NCBI RefSeq assembly: GCF_042432495.1
Contig: NZ_JBHLXC010000024.1
Span: forward strand, 186,001 to 250,000
Length of the DNA: 64,000 nucleotides
Source of the DNA: Pseudochelatococcus lubricantis
Lineage (GTDB): Bacteria; Pseudomonadota; Alphaproteobacteria; Rhizobiales; Beijerinckiaceae
Direction: 5' to 3'
The position numbers and the translations under genes were made by a program. Below are positions 10,564 through 18,802 of this stretch, in pieces (positions within the stretch are counted from its first letter, which is position 1; the number at the start of each line of letters is the position of its first letter). The notes beneath the pieces were generated by a model. That model was not told where the DNA came from, made no database searches, and worked only from the letters and a program-made list of their open reading frames with translations.

Positions 10564-11391
10564 ATGAACGAATTCGATGCCGCCGTCGTTGCGCGCCGGT
10601 CCAACGACATCATCATCTACGGTCCGGACGCTTTCGTCGGCATGCGCAAGGCGGGTCAGGCGGCGGCCGTGTGCCTCGATCTCCTGACGGATTTCATCAA
10701 ACCGGGCGTCACGACCGCGCAAATCGATGAACTCGTCGCCAGCTACGGCGAGGAACACGGTTACCTGCCCGCCCAGTTGCTTTACCGCGGCTTCCGCCAC
10801 ACCTGCTGCACGTCGATCAACCATGTCGTGTGCCACGGCCAGCCGAACGACAAGCCGCTGCGCGACGGCGACATCGTCAATGTCGACGTGACGTTCATCG
10901 TCGACGGCTGGTATGGCGACTCAAGCCGGATGTACTTCATCGGCGAGGTGTCGCGCAAGGCCCAGCGGCTGGTCGAAGTCACCTACGAATCGCTCGTGCG
11001 CGGCATCGCCGCGGTGAAGCCCGGCGCGACGCTCGGCGACATCGGCGCCGCCATCCAGGAATACGCGGAGGGCGAGCGCTGCTCTGTCGTGCGCGATTTC
11101 TGCGGCCACGGCGTCGGCCGCTCTTTCCACGAAGCGCCGAGCGTGCTGCACTACGGAAGGCGCGGCGAGGGCGCAAAGCTGCAACAGGGCATGATCTTCA
11201 CCATCGAGCCGATGATCAACCTCGGCCGCCCGCATGTGAAGGTGCTGTCGGACGGATGGACTGCCGTAACGCGCGACCGCTCGCTCACTGCCCAGTTCGA
11301 ACACGCCGTCGGCGTGACCGAAACCGGCTGCGAGGTGTTCACCACCTCGCCGGCGGGGCTGCACCATCCGCCGTTTTCCGCGGATGCCTGA
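10564..11391 (+). CDS. map: Methionine aminopeptidase, type I
   Basis: A 275-aa dinuclear metallopeptidase that removes the initiator Met from nascent proteins. Metal ligands are visible: the two Asp in NVDVTFIVDGWYGDSS, His in HGVGRSFHEAP, Glu in FTIEPMIN and Glu in QFEHAVGVTETG. The alphaproteobacterial form carries the extra N-terminal segment (MNEFDAAVVARRSNDII) seen here. It is divergent from the FkbM methyltransferase, with a 140-bp shared upstream region. Downstream after 190 bp lies radC, a conserved neighbour. Confidence 0.96.
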   Translation: MNEFDAAVVARRSNDIIIYGPDAFVGMRKAGQAAAVCLDLLTDFIKPGVTTAQIDELVASYGEEHGYLPAQLLYRGFRHTCCTSINHVVCHGQPNDKPLRDGDIVNVDVTFIVDGWYGDSSRMYFIGEVSRKAQRLVEVTYESLVRGIAAVKPGATLGDIGAAIQEYAEGERCSVVRDFCGHGVGRSFHEAPSVLHYGRRGEGAKLQQGMIFTIEPMINLGRPHVKVLSDGWTAVTRDRSLTAQFEHAVGVTETGCEVFTTSPAGLHHPPFSADA

Positions 11392-11440
11392 GCACGCTTC
11401 CTGCGCATCGGCAGCAGGCGCCGGCAGGCCGCAATATGCC

Positions 11441-11478
11441 GGAACGTGATTCTGCCAGTCCTGGCGGCATCACGTTCC
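11441..11478. repeat. Long imperfect hairpin between map and radC
   Basis: GGAACGTGAT (11441-11450) pairs with ATCACGTTCC (11469-11478); inside, GCCAG and CTGGC pair around a 2-nt loop. There is no U-tract after it, so it is not a typical intrinsic terminator. It resembles the palindromic intergenic repeats common in Hyphomicrobiales. Confidence 0.6.
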
Positions 11479-11581
11479 GTGATTCCCCGATTCTTGCGAT
11501 TGCCTGATTTCAAGGCGGCGCCCGCGTCCGGGACCACGCTTCAGGTCCGCGTGACCTTAACCAGCAGCGAACCTCAGCCTC

Positions 11582-12280
11582 ATGACAGAGCCGGCTTCGT
11601 CCGACGAGACGCCCCATTTTCACGGCCATCGCGACCGGTTGCGCGCCCGTTTCCGCGAGGCGGGCGCCGATGCGCTGGCCGATTATGAACTGCTTGAGCT
11701 GGTGCTGTTCCGCGCCATCCCGCGCCGCGACGTCAAGCCCATTGCCAAGGATCTGATTCGCCGTTTCGGCAGCTTCGCGGAAGTGCTCACCGCGCCGGAG
11801 CGCCTTTTGAGCGAGACGGACGGCATCGGCCCCGGCGCCGTCACCGACCTGAAGCTCATCGAGGCTGCCGCCCGCCGCCTGACGCGCGGCGCCATCGCCG
11901 GCCGCTCCGTGCTCGATTCATGGACCGCCGTGCTGGATTACTGCCGCACCGCCATGGCCTTCGCGCCGAAGGAACACTTCCGCGTGCTGTTCCTCGACAA
12001 GCGCAACCAGCTCATCGCCGACGAGGAGCAGCAGCGCGGCACCGTCGACCATACGCCGGTCTATCCGCGCGAGGTGGTGAAGCGGGCGCTGGAGCTGTCG
12101 GCGAGCGCCCTCATCCTGGTCCACAACCATCCCTCGGGCGACCCCGCGCCCTCCGCCGCCGATATCCGCATGACGCGCGAGATCGTCGACATCGCCAGCC
12201 CGCTCGGCATCACGGTGCACGATCATGTCATCGTGGGGCGCAAGGGCCACGCCAGCTTGCGCGGACTGGGCGTCATGTGA
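11582..12280 (+). CDS. radC: RadC family protein (JAB/MPN domain)
   Basis: A 232-aa protein with a helix-hairpin-helix N-terminal part (DGIGPGAVTDLKLIEAA) and a JAB/MPN-type metal-binding C-terminal domain. The metal motif is LVHNHPSGDPAPSAAD, with the Glu ligand upstream in the EHFRVLFLD strand. The family is named for DNA repair, but its biochemical activity is not established. Length and domain order are typical. It lies downstream of map on the same strand and is followed by a perfect hairpin that may end the transcript. Confidence 0.94.
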   Translation: MTEPASSDETPHFHGHRDRLRARFREAGADALADYELLELVLFRAIPRRDVKPIAKDLIRRFGSFAEVLTAPERLLSETDGIGPGAVTDLKLIEAAARRLTRGAIAGRSVLDSWTAVLDYCRTAMAFAPKEHFRVLFLDKRNQLIADEEQQRGTVDHTPVYPREVVKRALELSASALILVHNHPSGDPAPSAADIRMTREIVDIASPLGITVHDHVIVGRKGHASLRGLGVM

Positions 12281-12282
12281 GA

Positions 12283-12305
12283 AACGCGGCCCGGCGGGCC
12301 GCGTT
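12283..12305 (+). terminator. Hairpin after radC, terminator-like
   Basis: AACGCGGCCC (12283-12292), loop GGC, GGGCCGCGTT (12296-12305): a perfect 10-bp stem directly after the radC stop and before the convergent chemoreceptor gene. The following bases (GTCGC) lack a U-run, so termination would be weak or factor-assisted. Confidence 0.5.
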
Positions 12306-12347
12306 GTCGCGCGCCGGTGCTTCCTGGGAGGCGCTGGCGCCTGTCGT

Positions 12348-13649
12348 CTATCGGCTGCGAATGTCGGCGAAGAAGGTGTCGATGCGCTGCTTGAGCAGCG
12401 TGGTCTGATCGTTCACGCTGCCGGCCGCGGCCAGCACGCGCCCGATACCCTCGAACGCCTCCGTGGCACCCTTGTCGATGCCGGCGATATCCCGCGATAT
12501 CTGCTGGGAGCCCCGCGCCACGTCCTGCACATTGCGGGCGATCTCGCGCGTCGCCGCCTCCTGTTCCTCGATGGCGGCGGAAACGGACGTCGCGATCTGC
12601 CCGAGTTCCTCAACCACCTGGTCGATCGACGCGACAGCCTGCGCCGTTGCCCCCGACACCGTCTGGATATCACTGACGTGGCGGGCAATTTCCTCGGTTG
12701 CGCGCGCCGTCTGGGAGGCGAGGTTCTTGACCTCGGACGCCACCACGGCAAAGCCGCGTCCCGCCTCGCCGGCCCGCGCCGCCTCGATGGTGGCGTTGAG
12801 CGCGAGCAGGTTGGTCTGCGCCGCGATGGAACTGATCAGCGCCACCACCTCGCCGATCTTCTGGGCCGATTCGACCAGGTTCCTGACCGTGCCATCGCTC
12901 TTGGCCGTCTCCGCCTCCGCGACTCGCGTCACTTCCTGCGAATGGACCATCTGGCGGGCGATCTCCTGAATGGAACTCGACAACTGTTCCGAGGCGGAGG
13001 CCACCGTCTGGCTGGCGCTGGCCGCCTGCCCTGTCGCAACGGCGATGGTGTTCGCCATCTGCATGTCGCGCTGCGCCCCTTCCGATATCTGGCGCGCGAT
13101 GGCCGTCACCGCGGCGATCGATTCCATCACCGTGCCGATGGTGGCGTTCATCTCACTGTCGAGCCGGGCGATCAGCTCATCGAGCCGCGCGGCATGATGC
13201 TCGGCCTTCTGCTCCGCCGCGATCTGCTCGTGGATGTCGATCAGCGACCCGCAAGCCCGCACCGCCCGGCCCTTCGCATCCCGCGCCACGCCGCCCGTGG
13301 CCTTGAACCAGCGGTAGCTGCCGTCCTTCATCTTCAGGCGGTTGAGCACCTCGTAACTGCGCGTGCGCCCGGCGAGCGCATCCTGAAAGGCCGCGAAGGT
13401 CCGTGCCGCGTCGTCCGGATGCAACCGGTCCGACCAGGCGCTCATGCTGTCGGGAAACTCGGACACCGTCTCGAAACCGAGCAGCCGGCGAAATCCGCCT
13501 GTCCATGTCCAGCGGCTGTTGGCGTGGGCGGGATTGCCCTCATAAAGCTGCGCATCCCACAGGCCGATGCCCGCATGGTTGCTCCACAGGTCGACAAGCT
13601 GGTCGCCATGGGAGGCCAGCGGCAGGATTTTCTCGAAAACGCCCATCAT
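12348..13649 (-). CDS. Soluble methyl-accepting chemotaxis-type receptor with PAS domain
   Basis: A predicted 433-aa signalling protein without transmembrane segments. Residues about 15-130 form a PAS fold (NHAGIGLWDAQLY, WTGGFRRLLGF, RLHPDDAARTF, then the PAC part NRLKMKDGSYRWFKATGGV). The rest is a coiled-coil MCP signalling domain with the hairpin tip EVVALISSIAAQTNLLALNATIEAARAGEAGRGF split around residues 270-300, the tip that binds CheA/CheW. PAS-only cytoplasmic receptors often sense redox or energy state. The start is uncertain: tandem ATGs at 13649 and 13646 follow GGGGGA, and an upstream ATG at 13676 lacks a Shine-Dalgarno. No che genes are adjacent, so it is probably an orphan receptor. 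Confidence 0.9.
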   Translation of the reverse strand: MMGVFEKILPLASHGDQLVDLWSNHAGIGLWDAQLYEGNPAHANSRWTWTGGFRRLLGFETVSEFPDSMSAWSDRLHPDDAARTFAAFQDALAGRTRSYEVLNRLKMKDGSYRWFKATGGVARDAKGRAVRACGSLIDIHEQIAAEQKAEHHAARLDELIARLDSEMNATIGTVMESIAAVTAIARQISEGAQRDMQMANTIAVATGQAASASQTVASASEQLSSSIQEIARQMVHSQEVTRVAEAETAKSDGTVRNLVESAQKIGEVVALISSIAAQTNLLALNATIEAARAGEAGRGFAVVASEVKNLASQTARATEEIARHVSDIQTVSGATAQAVASIDQVVEELGQIATSVSAAIEEQEAATREIARNVQDVARGSQQISRDIAGIDKGATEAFEGIGRVLAAAGSVNDQTTLLKQRIDTFFADIRSR

Positions 13650-13792
13650 TCCCCCGACAACACTGAAACGGCGCATGCCGGCACGGCAGCACCGGCGACA
13701 GGATCGTCGATGGAGAGGTGATCTCAAACAGGCAAATATGTCAACGATTCAGCTGAATGCGTCTGAAATATACCGCCGATCCGTCATTTTTG

Positions 13793-13957
13793 TCACGGGG
13801 CGGGCACCCCGGCTGCCGACAGGATGCGCGGCAGGGTCTCGGCGATGAGCGCCAGATTGAGACCGATGCCGATGAGGGCGAAGAGCGCGATCATGCCGTA
13901 GCGCATGACGCTGGCGCTGCGCTCCTCGCGTGTGAGGGTTTTCAGGGATGTCAGCAT
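13793..13957 (-). CDS. 54-aa membrane peptide resembling Flp/Fap type IVb pilins
   Basis: ATG at 13957 is preceded by AAGGAGC at good spacing. The peptide begins MLTSLKTLTREER, then has SASVMRYGMIALFALIGIG and a hydrophobic helix, and ends LPRILSAAGVPAP. Length, a short charged leader, one hydrophobic helix and the RYGMIA segment match the layout of Flp pilins, whose consensus around the cleavage site is GATAIEYGLIA. Here Ser replaces the -1 Gly and Arg replaces the usual Glu at +5, while Tyr at +6 is kept. It may be a divergent or non-processed Flp relative, or an unrelated small membrane protein. No tad/cpa genes are nearby. Confidence 0.55.
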   Translation of the reverse strand: MLTSLKTLTREERSASVMRYGMIALFALIGIGLNLALIAETLPRILSAAGVPAP

Positions 13958-13979
13958 GGCGAAGCTCCTTGCCGCCATC

Positions 13980-14003
13980 CTGCCGCCGGACCCTCAGCGG
14001 CAG
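13980..14003. repeat. Inverted repeat upstream of the Flp-like gene
   Basis: CTGCCGC (13980-13986) and GCGGCAG (13997-14003) with a 10-nt loop, 22 bp upstream of the Flp-like start on the minus strand and about 43 bp past the stop of the orphan gene. It could be a weak 3' hairpin of the orphan gene or a leader element. Confidence 0.35.
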
Positions 14004-14045
14004 GTTAACGGCACGAGCCCCGCGCAACACAGGGTGAACGCCGGG

Positions 14046-15320
14046 TTAAGCCTGGCCGTCGTCTAACGCCGACTCAGTTCGAAGAGACGGCTGCCCGAGG
14101 GGGATTTCCAGTTTCGGCTCCCGGGGGGCCGTGGCGCGTGCCTTGCTCTCACGATCCTGGGCCACCTCGTGTACATAACCTTTAAACCCGGTGCTTTGCC
14201 AACGCTCCCACAGGTTCGCTTCGAGAATGAGGCTACGGCGGTTGACGAGGATGGCCTCTCTCTTCTTCCGAATTTCCGTCAGGGCTTCCAGGAGGCCGTC
14301 CCGTCGTTCCTGCTGTGGGCCGGATAGCTGCGGCAACGCATACATCAGTTTCGGGTCGCAGGGCACTTCCGGCAGGCCTTTATTGACTCTCACCTCCCGG
14401 GCCTCTTCACGCAGATTGCGAAGCGCCTCGCGCGCGTTGTCCTGCGTGCCCGGCGAGCACTGCGCCATATAGGCGTTGATATCGTTCTCGATATTATTGA
14501 GCCGCAGCGCCAACTCTCCTGGAGGCCTGCTGCTTTTCTTGCACACTTCAGATAAATTTCTGCAGCGTTCAATCGAACTTCTCAAATAATTGACAATACC
14601 GTATATTTCATTGCTAAGCTTATCTTTAGATTCGTTCATACCAGAAAAAATCCTCACAAGAATGAGGTCATCCAGCAATTTTGAGCAAAATGTTTCAACA
14701 TCCTTCTTCATCCGCTCGATCTGGGTCTCGCAATCCTTCCAGGTGACCCTTGCTTTGCCGGGCTCAAGCTTCCTGTCGCTCTTCATATCCTTGGGCTTGG
14801 TTTTGGCCTGTTCAGCATTTCGGGTGAGTGCAGCGGATTCGATAGTCTCGACGGCATCTCCGTTCAGCAGATCGGCGTCGCCTCCCCCGCCAACATTGGG
14901 CTTCTTGCGAAAATCGTCCAGCTCGTCCAGAAGCCGTCTCACCTCCCAGGAAGAGAAGGGCCTGTCACTATTCCTGAATGCATGCAGGGAGCGGAGCAGG
15001 TTTTCCAGACGCCCTTTGTCCGTCAGGGATACATCTTCTACGGTGAACTTGTTTTTGTGGTCATCCGCCAACAACTCCACAGATTCGGCGAAAACCTGCC
15101 TTTCTCGTCGATTGAATCGGCCATCGTTACAGCAGGGCAGGAGCCAGGATACCGTCCGGCCGTACCATGCGGAACATCCGCTCCGGACGCTCACCCCTCC
15201 ATCGGGGCGGCCATACAGCATACCGTAGCTACCGTTGAGATTCCGGATTTTTCCCCTGTATTTATCCACAATATAAACACCAGCGGAACGGCAAAAACTC
15301 TCATATGAAACAGAAGACAT
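14046..15320 (-). CDS. Orphan protein of unknown function, AT-rich gene (424 aa)
   Basis: I do not recognise a family. The open frame starts at ATG 15320 with only a weak ribosome binding site (GGTGAT) and runs 424 codons. The protein has a Ser- and Tyr-rich N-terminus (MSSVSYESFCRSAGVYIVDKY), about ten cysteines spread along its length, a Lys/Asp-rich linker near residues 160-185, and long amphipathic, probably coiled-coil helices (ERMKKDVETFCSKLLDDL, NNIENDINAYMAQC, ALRNLREEAREVRV, ALTEIRKKREAILVNRR). There is no signal peptide or membrane segment. Codon use and base composition differ clearly from neighbours, most of all at about 14530-14720, and an AT-rich 740-bp non-coding stretch lies upstream. 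This points to recent acquisition. A secreted effector or a phage/island remnant are possibilities only. Confidence 0.6.
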   Translation of the reverse strand: MSSVSYESFCRSAGVYIVDKYRGKIRNLNGSYGMLYGRPDGGVSVRSGCSAWYGRTVSWLLPCCNDGRFNRRERQVFAESVELLADDHKNKFTVEDVSLTDKGRLENLLRSLHAFRNSDRPFSSWEVRRLLDELDDFRKKPNVGGGGDADLLNGDAVETIESAALTRNAEQAKTKPKDMKSDRKLEPGKARVTWKDCETQIERMKKDVETFCSKLLDDLILVRIFSGMNESKDKLSNEIYGIVNYLRSSIERCRNLSEVCKKSSRPPGELALRLNNIENDINAYMAQCSPGTQDNAREALRNLREEAREVRVNKGLPEVPCDPKLMYALPQLSGPQQERRDGLLEALTEIRKKREAILVNRRSLILEANLWERWQSTGFKGYVHEVAQDRESKARATAPREPKLEIPLGQPSLRTESALDDGQA

Positions 15321-16064
15321 ATCACATCACCATTCAATATATAAATAAGACTGTCTATTTTATATTTTTAAAATTGAATTTAAATTTCGTTTTATTTCCT
15401 TTCATGTTCTATTCCCGGCATGAAAAGAGCCACGCGCCTGCCGAGATCAAGCGCCCTCCTGCACCGCCGGGAGGCGCCATAGGCGAGGAGCGCTTCAGTA
15501 GCGGGCTCACGGGAGACGCCGGTGCTATTTTTCCGAGAGAATGAAGCCGGCATACTTTCGAGATGTGAAGGCTGCACCCGAGCCCGGCAAAGATATGCCT
15601 CGCCATCCAATTATAATGTTTCCGCGGACCCCCACCCGGACCAAAACTCGACCGTGCCGCGGGCCGGAGTATCGCATCGAAAAAGTCAAGCAGACACGGA
15701 ACCGTTCCCGGTAAGCAGAGCAGCGTTACCGTGCCGATTTCCTTGAGCGCAGCGTCATACCATCGGGCCCCACCCTATGACCAAACGGCTGACCGGAACA
15801 GGGGACACGGCACGTAAAAAGCCACATCGCATTAATACTTATGCCATAAACATTCAAACCAACATAAAATAATATAATGCCGACGAATTTATTCGTTAAC
15901 TAAAATTATAGTTTTTAAATTTTCTTAATTAAATTATTACTTGAAATTATTTCTCAAATATCCAATTCCACGAATGAAAGTACAGTTTTTCCTATATGTA
16001 CCCCGGCGGTGAATGATCGCAGCCCTCCCGAGAACATATTCTCCTGAAGGCTACCCCATCGTTA
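15321..16064. other. AT-rich non-coding region between the orphan gene and gshA
   Basis: About 740 bp without a convincing gene. Two strongly AT-rich blocks (about 15321-15410 and 15815-15985, with runs such as TTTTATATTTTTAAAATTG and TTTAAATTTTCTTAATTAAA) flank a GC-richer middle of about 400 bp whose short frames on either strand match no family I know. The first block would hold the promoter of the orphan gene. An imperfect palindrome GAGAA-CATA-TTCTC lies at 16030-16043 next to the gshA 3' end. No tRNA, transposase or attachment site was recognised. Confidence 0.6.
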
Positions 16065-17435
16065 TCAGAACACGCATTTCCCGAACGCCGGCTCCACGGA
16101 ACGTCCCCACTGCCCTTCCCACAGGACGAGCAAATCCTCGGCCTGCGTACGCCCGCGCGCAAGGATAGCGTCGAGCGGGTCGAGGTAGCGCGTCTCGTCC
16201 TCTCCCGCATCGTCGCGGAAGGCGCGCGCCTTCAGGCCCGCGCGCGCAAGCACCAGTACCTCGCGGCCGATGTCGCGCAACGAGCGTCCCCGAATCGTCG
16301 CGGCGAGCCCCTGCACCGGCGCGGCGTCGCGCAAGGCCTGGCGTTCCTCCGCGCTCCAGCCGCGCACGATGTCCCACGCCGCGTCGAGCGCGTTGCGGTC
16401 GTAGAGCAGCCCCGCCCACAGGGCGGGCTCGGCGAGCAGCATCGGCACCGGCCCGGCGTCGGAGCCGCGCATTTCCAGGAATTGCTTCAGCCGCACTTCG
16501 GGGAACACCGTCGACAGGTGATTCGCCCAGTCCGACAGCGTGGCGCGCTCTCCCTCCAGGCCGGGCATGCGGCCTTCCAGCAGGTCGCGGAACGAGCGGC
16601 CCGCGACATCATGATAGGTATCGCCGCGCTTGACGAAATAGGTCGGCACGTCGAGCATCCAGTCGACATAGCGCTCGAAGCCCATGCCGTCCTCGAAGGC
16701 GAAGGCGAGCATGCCGGTGCGGTCGGCGTCCGTATCGCGCCAGATGTTGGAGCGGGCGGAGAGAAAGCCGTTCGGCCGCCCTTCCGTGAACGGCGAGTTG
16801 GCGAAGAGCGCCGTGGCCAGCGGCTGCAGGGCGAGGCTGACGCGCAGCTTCCGCACCATGTCCGCCTCGCTGCCGAAATCGAGGTTGACCTGCACGGTCG
16901 CGGTGCGGAACATCATGTCGAGGCCGAGTTGCCCGACCTTCGGCATGTAGGCGGACATGATGCGGTAGCGCCCCTTGGGCATGACCGGCGTCTCGCCCCG
17001 CGTCCACAGCGGACTCATGCCGAGCGTGAGGAAAGCGATGCCGAGCGGCTCGGCGACCGCCTTCACGTCGGCGAGATGGCTCTCCAGTTCCGCCCGCGTT
17101 TCATGAACGGTCCGCAGCGGCGCGCCCGAGAGTTCGAACTGCCCGCCCGGCTCCAGCGAGATCGCGCCGCCGCCCACCGGATCGAACAGGCCGATCGGCA
17201 TGTCGCCTTCGGTGATCGGCTCCCATCCCGTGCGCCGCGCGAGCCCGTCGAGCAGCGCGCGGATGCCGTTGTCGCCCGCGTAGGGAACCGGGCCGTGGCC
17301 GTTGCGGTAGAAGGGAATCTTCTCGTGTTCGGTGCCGAGCCGCCATTCGTCCGCCGGGCGGCATCCTCTGGCGATGAACTCGACAAGCTCGTGGCGCGAC
17401 TCAATCGGCGTAGGGTCGGATGAATCGCGGGCCAT
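16065..17435 (-). CDS. gshA: Glutamate-cysteine ligase (GCS2/plant-type)
   Basis: A 456-aa enzyme joining glutamate and cysteine in the first step of glutathione synthesis. It belongs to the GCS2 type shared by alphaproteobacteria and plants. Recognisable segments are RLGTEHEKIPFYR near the N-terminus with the metal-binding Glu, ISLEPGGQFELSGAPLRTVHET, MPKGRYRIMSAYMPKVG, ATVQVNLDFGSE and LFANSPFTEGRPNGFLSARSNIW. The start at 17435 (MARDSSDPTPIESRHELVEFIARG) gives the family length; the longer frame to 17711 reads into the cysQ leader. It lies next to the AT-rich patch and divergent from cysQ. Confidence 0.95.
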   Translation of the reverse strand: MARDSSDPTPIESRHELVEFIARGCRPADEWRLGTEHEKIPFYRNGHGPVPYAGDNGIRALLDGLARRTGWEPITEGDMPIGLFDPVGGGAISLEPGGQFELSGAPLRTVHETRAELESHLADVKAVAEPLGIAFLTLGMSPLWTRGETPVMPKGRYRIMSAYMPKVGQLGLDMMFRTATVQVNLDFGSEADMVRKLRVSLALQPLATALFANSPFTEGRPNGFLSARSNIWRDTDADRTGMLAFAFEDGMGFERYVDWMLDVPTYFVKRGDTYHDVAGRSFRDLLEGRMPGLEGERATLSDWANHLSTVFPEVRLKQFLEMRGSDAGPVPMLLAEPALWAGLLYDRNALDAAWDIVRGWSAEERQALRDAAPVQGLAATIRGRSLRDIGREVLVLARAGLKARAFRDDAGEDETRYLDPLDAILARGRTQAEDLLVLWEGQWGRSVEPAFGKCVF

Positions 17436-17823
17436 GCAGCAGTGTCCTGAAAGGGAGCGGCACCTTGGTGCGCGGTGGAAGTCGGTCGGTTCTGCATAAT
17501 CCGAACTGTTACATCTCGCAACAATCGGACGAGTTGCCGCGCCCGATCCGTCATGGCGCCCGGCCGGAATGTGACGATTCTCACGCCGCGATCCGGGGAG
17601 GCACCATGCCGGCGTCGGCAATGTCCGCATGGAAGAAAACCGCCAGGGCGCGGCACCGCCCCCGAAAAGCTTGCTTGCCGGCTCTGCCCCTGCTGCCGTA
17701 CAAACCGGCAATGAAACAGATCAGGGGCCTGAGCGGGCGCGATCTTTTCCGGAAAGTGGTATCCACGTCCGGGAAGCGCGCTCCAGCGGGAAAAGGACTG
17801 GCGGACGGGCCGCCGGAAATGCC
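17436..17823. other. Divergent gshA/cysQ intergenic region with a palindromic repeat
   Basis: This 388-bp gap must hold promoters for gshA (minus) and cysQ (plus); none stands out. At 17747-17775 lies an imperfect palindrome, TTCCGGAAAGTGG-TAT-CCACGTCCGGGAA (10 of 13 pairs), of the kind repeated between genes in many Hyphomicrobiales. The cysQ frame is open upstream to 17629, but that part is not conserved-looking and crosses the repeat. Confidence 0.55.
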
Positions 17824-18642
17824 ATGTCGCAGACGCATCCTGCCCTGACGGACAAAGACTTCGGCCGCGTCGGGGATGCCATCGTGGAAGCGGGCCGAAT
17901 CGCGCTCTCCTTCTTCACGGAAGGAGCGCGAACACGCGCGGCCGTCACCCTCAAGAACGACCGCTCCCCCGTCACGGAGGCGGATATCGCCGTCGACCGC
18001 TTCCTGCACGAGGCGCTGCTGCGCATCAGGCCCGACGCGGGCTGGCTGTCGGAGGAATCGGCCGACGATTCCGCCCGCCTCGATCGCCCCACCGTCTGGA
18101 TTGTCGATCCCATCGACGGCACGCGCGCCTTCGCGGAGGGCGCGCGCGACTGGGCGGTCAGCGTCGCGCTCGTGCATGCGGGCCAGCCGCTGGCGGGCAT
18201 CCTGTGGGCGCCGGCGCTCTCCTTGCGCTATGAGGCGCGCGCGGGCGCCGGCGCGCTGCGCAACGGCCTGCCCATCGGCGTATCGCGGCAGGCGGAGATC
18301 GCGGGCGCGCGCGTGGCAGGCCCGCGCGGAATGCTCGACATGCTGTGCGAGCGGGGCCACGCCGTCGTCGCCATGCCGCGCGAGCCTTCGCTCGCCCTGC
18401 GCATCGCCCGTGTGGCGGACGCCGCGCTCGACGCCGGCCTCGCCTCCTCCAACGCGCACGACTGGGACATCGCCGCCGCCGACATCATCCTGCGCGAGGC
18501 GGGCGGCCAGCTCGGCACGCTCGACGGTGCGCGCCTGCGCTACAACACCCGCGCGCCGGTGCACGGGCGCCTCATCGGCGCCAACAGCACGCTCGCGCCC
18601 CTCCTCGCCGCGGCGCTGGCGCGGGAGAAGGGCTCCCCATGA
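17824..18642 (+). CDS. cysQ: 3'(2'),5'-bisphosphate nucleotidase CysQ / inositol monophosphatase family
   Basis: A 272-aa Mg-dependent phosphatase of the IMPase superfamily, probably hydrolysing PAP from sulfate activation to AMP. Metal-binding motifs are present: SEESADD (Glu), WIVDPIDGTRAFAEG (the DPIDGT signature) and SNAHDWDIAAADIILREAGG. The start at 17824 (MSQTHPALTDKDFG) gives family length; an upstream extension is possible but unlikely. It heads a conserved cluster with DUF4170, the DUF374 acyltransferase, waaA and lpxK. The family includes inositol and fructose bisphosphatases, so the exact substrate is inferred from alphaproteobacterial context. Confidence 0.85.
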   Translation: MSQTHPALTDKDFGRVGDAIVEAGRIALSFFTEGARTRAAVTLKNDRSPVTEADIAVDRFLHEALLRIRPDAGWLSEESADDSARLDRPTVWIVDPIDGTRAFAEGARDWAVSVALVHAGQPLAGILWAPALSLRYEARAGAGALRNGLPIGVSRQAEIAGARVAGPRGMLDMLCERGHAVVAMPREPSLALRIARVADAALDAGLASSNAHDWDIAAADIILREAGGQLGTLDGARLRYNTRAPVHGRLIGANSTLAPLLAAALAREKGSP

Positions 18643-18802
18643 CGCACGAAGCCGTTCGCGTCCAGCCGGCGACGACCGGTTTTTCGCCTCTGTCCGGTTG
18701 TGCGCAAGCCAATCTTCGGGCAGGGATAGCCATGAAATCGGCGCAAACCGGTATCATTGCGCTTGCGCTTTCTACTTCTCCAGTCAGGGCCAGAAGACCA
18801 TC

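Noticed and set aside
15392..15610. Short minus-strand frames in the AT-rich region as possible small genes or transposase remnant
   Set aside because: No ribosome binding site, no family-like motif and no terminal inverted repeats or target duplication were seen.
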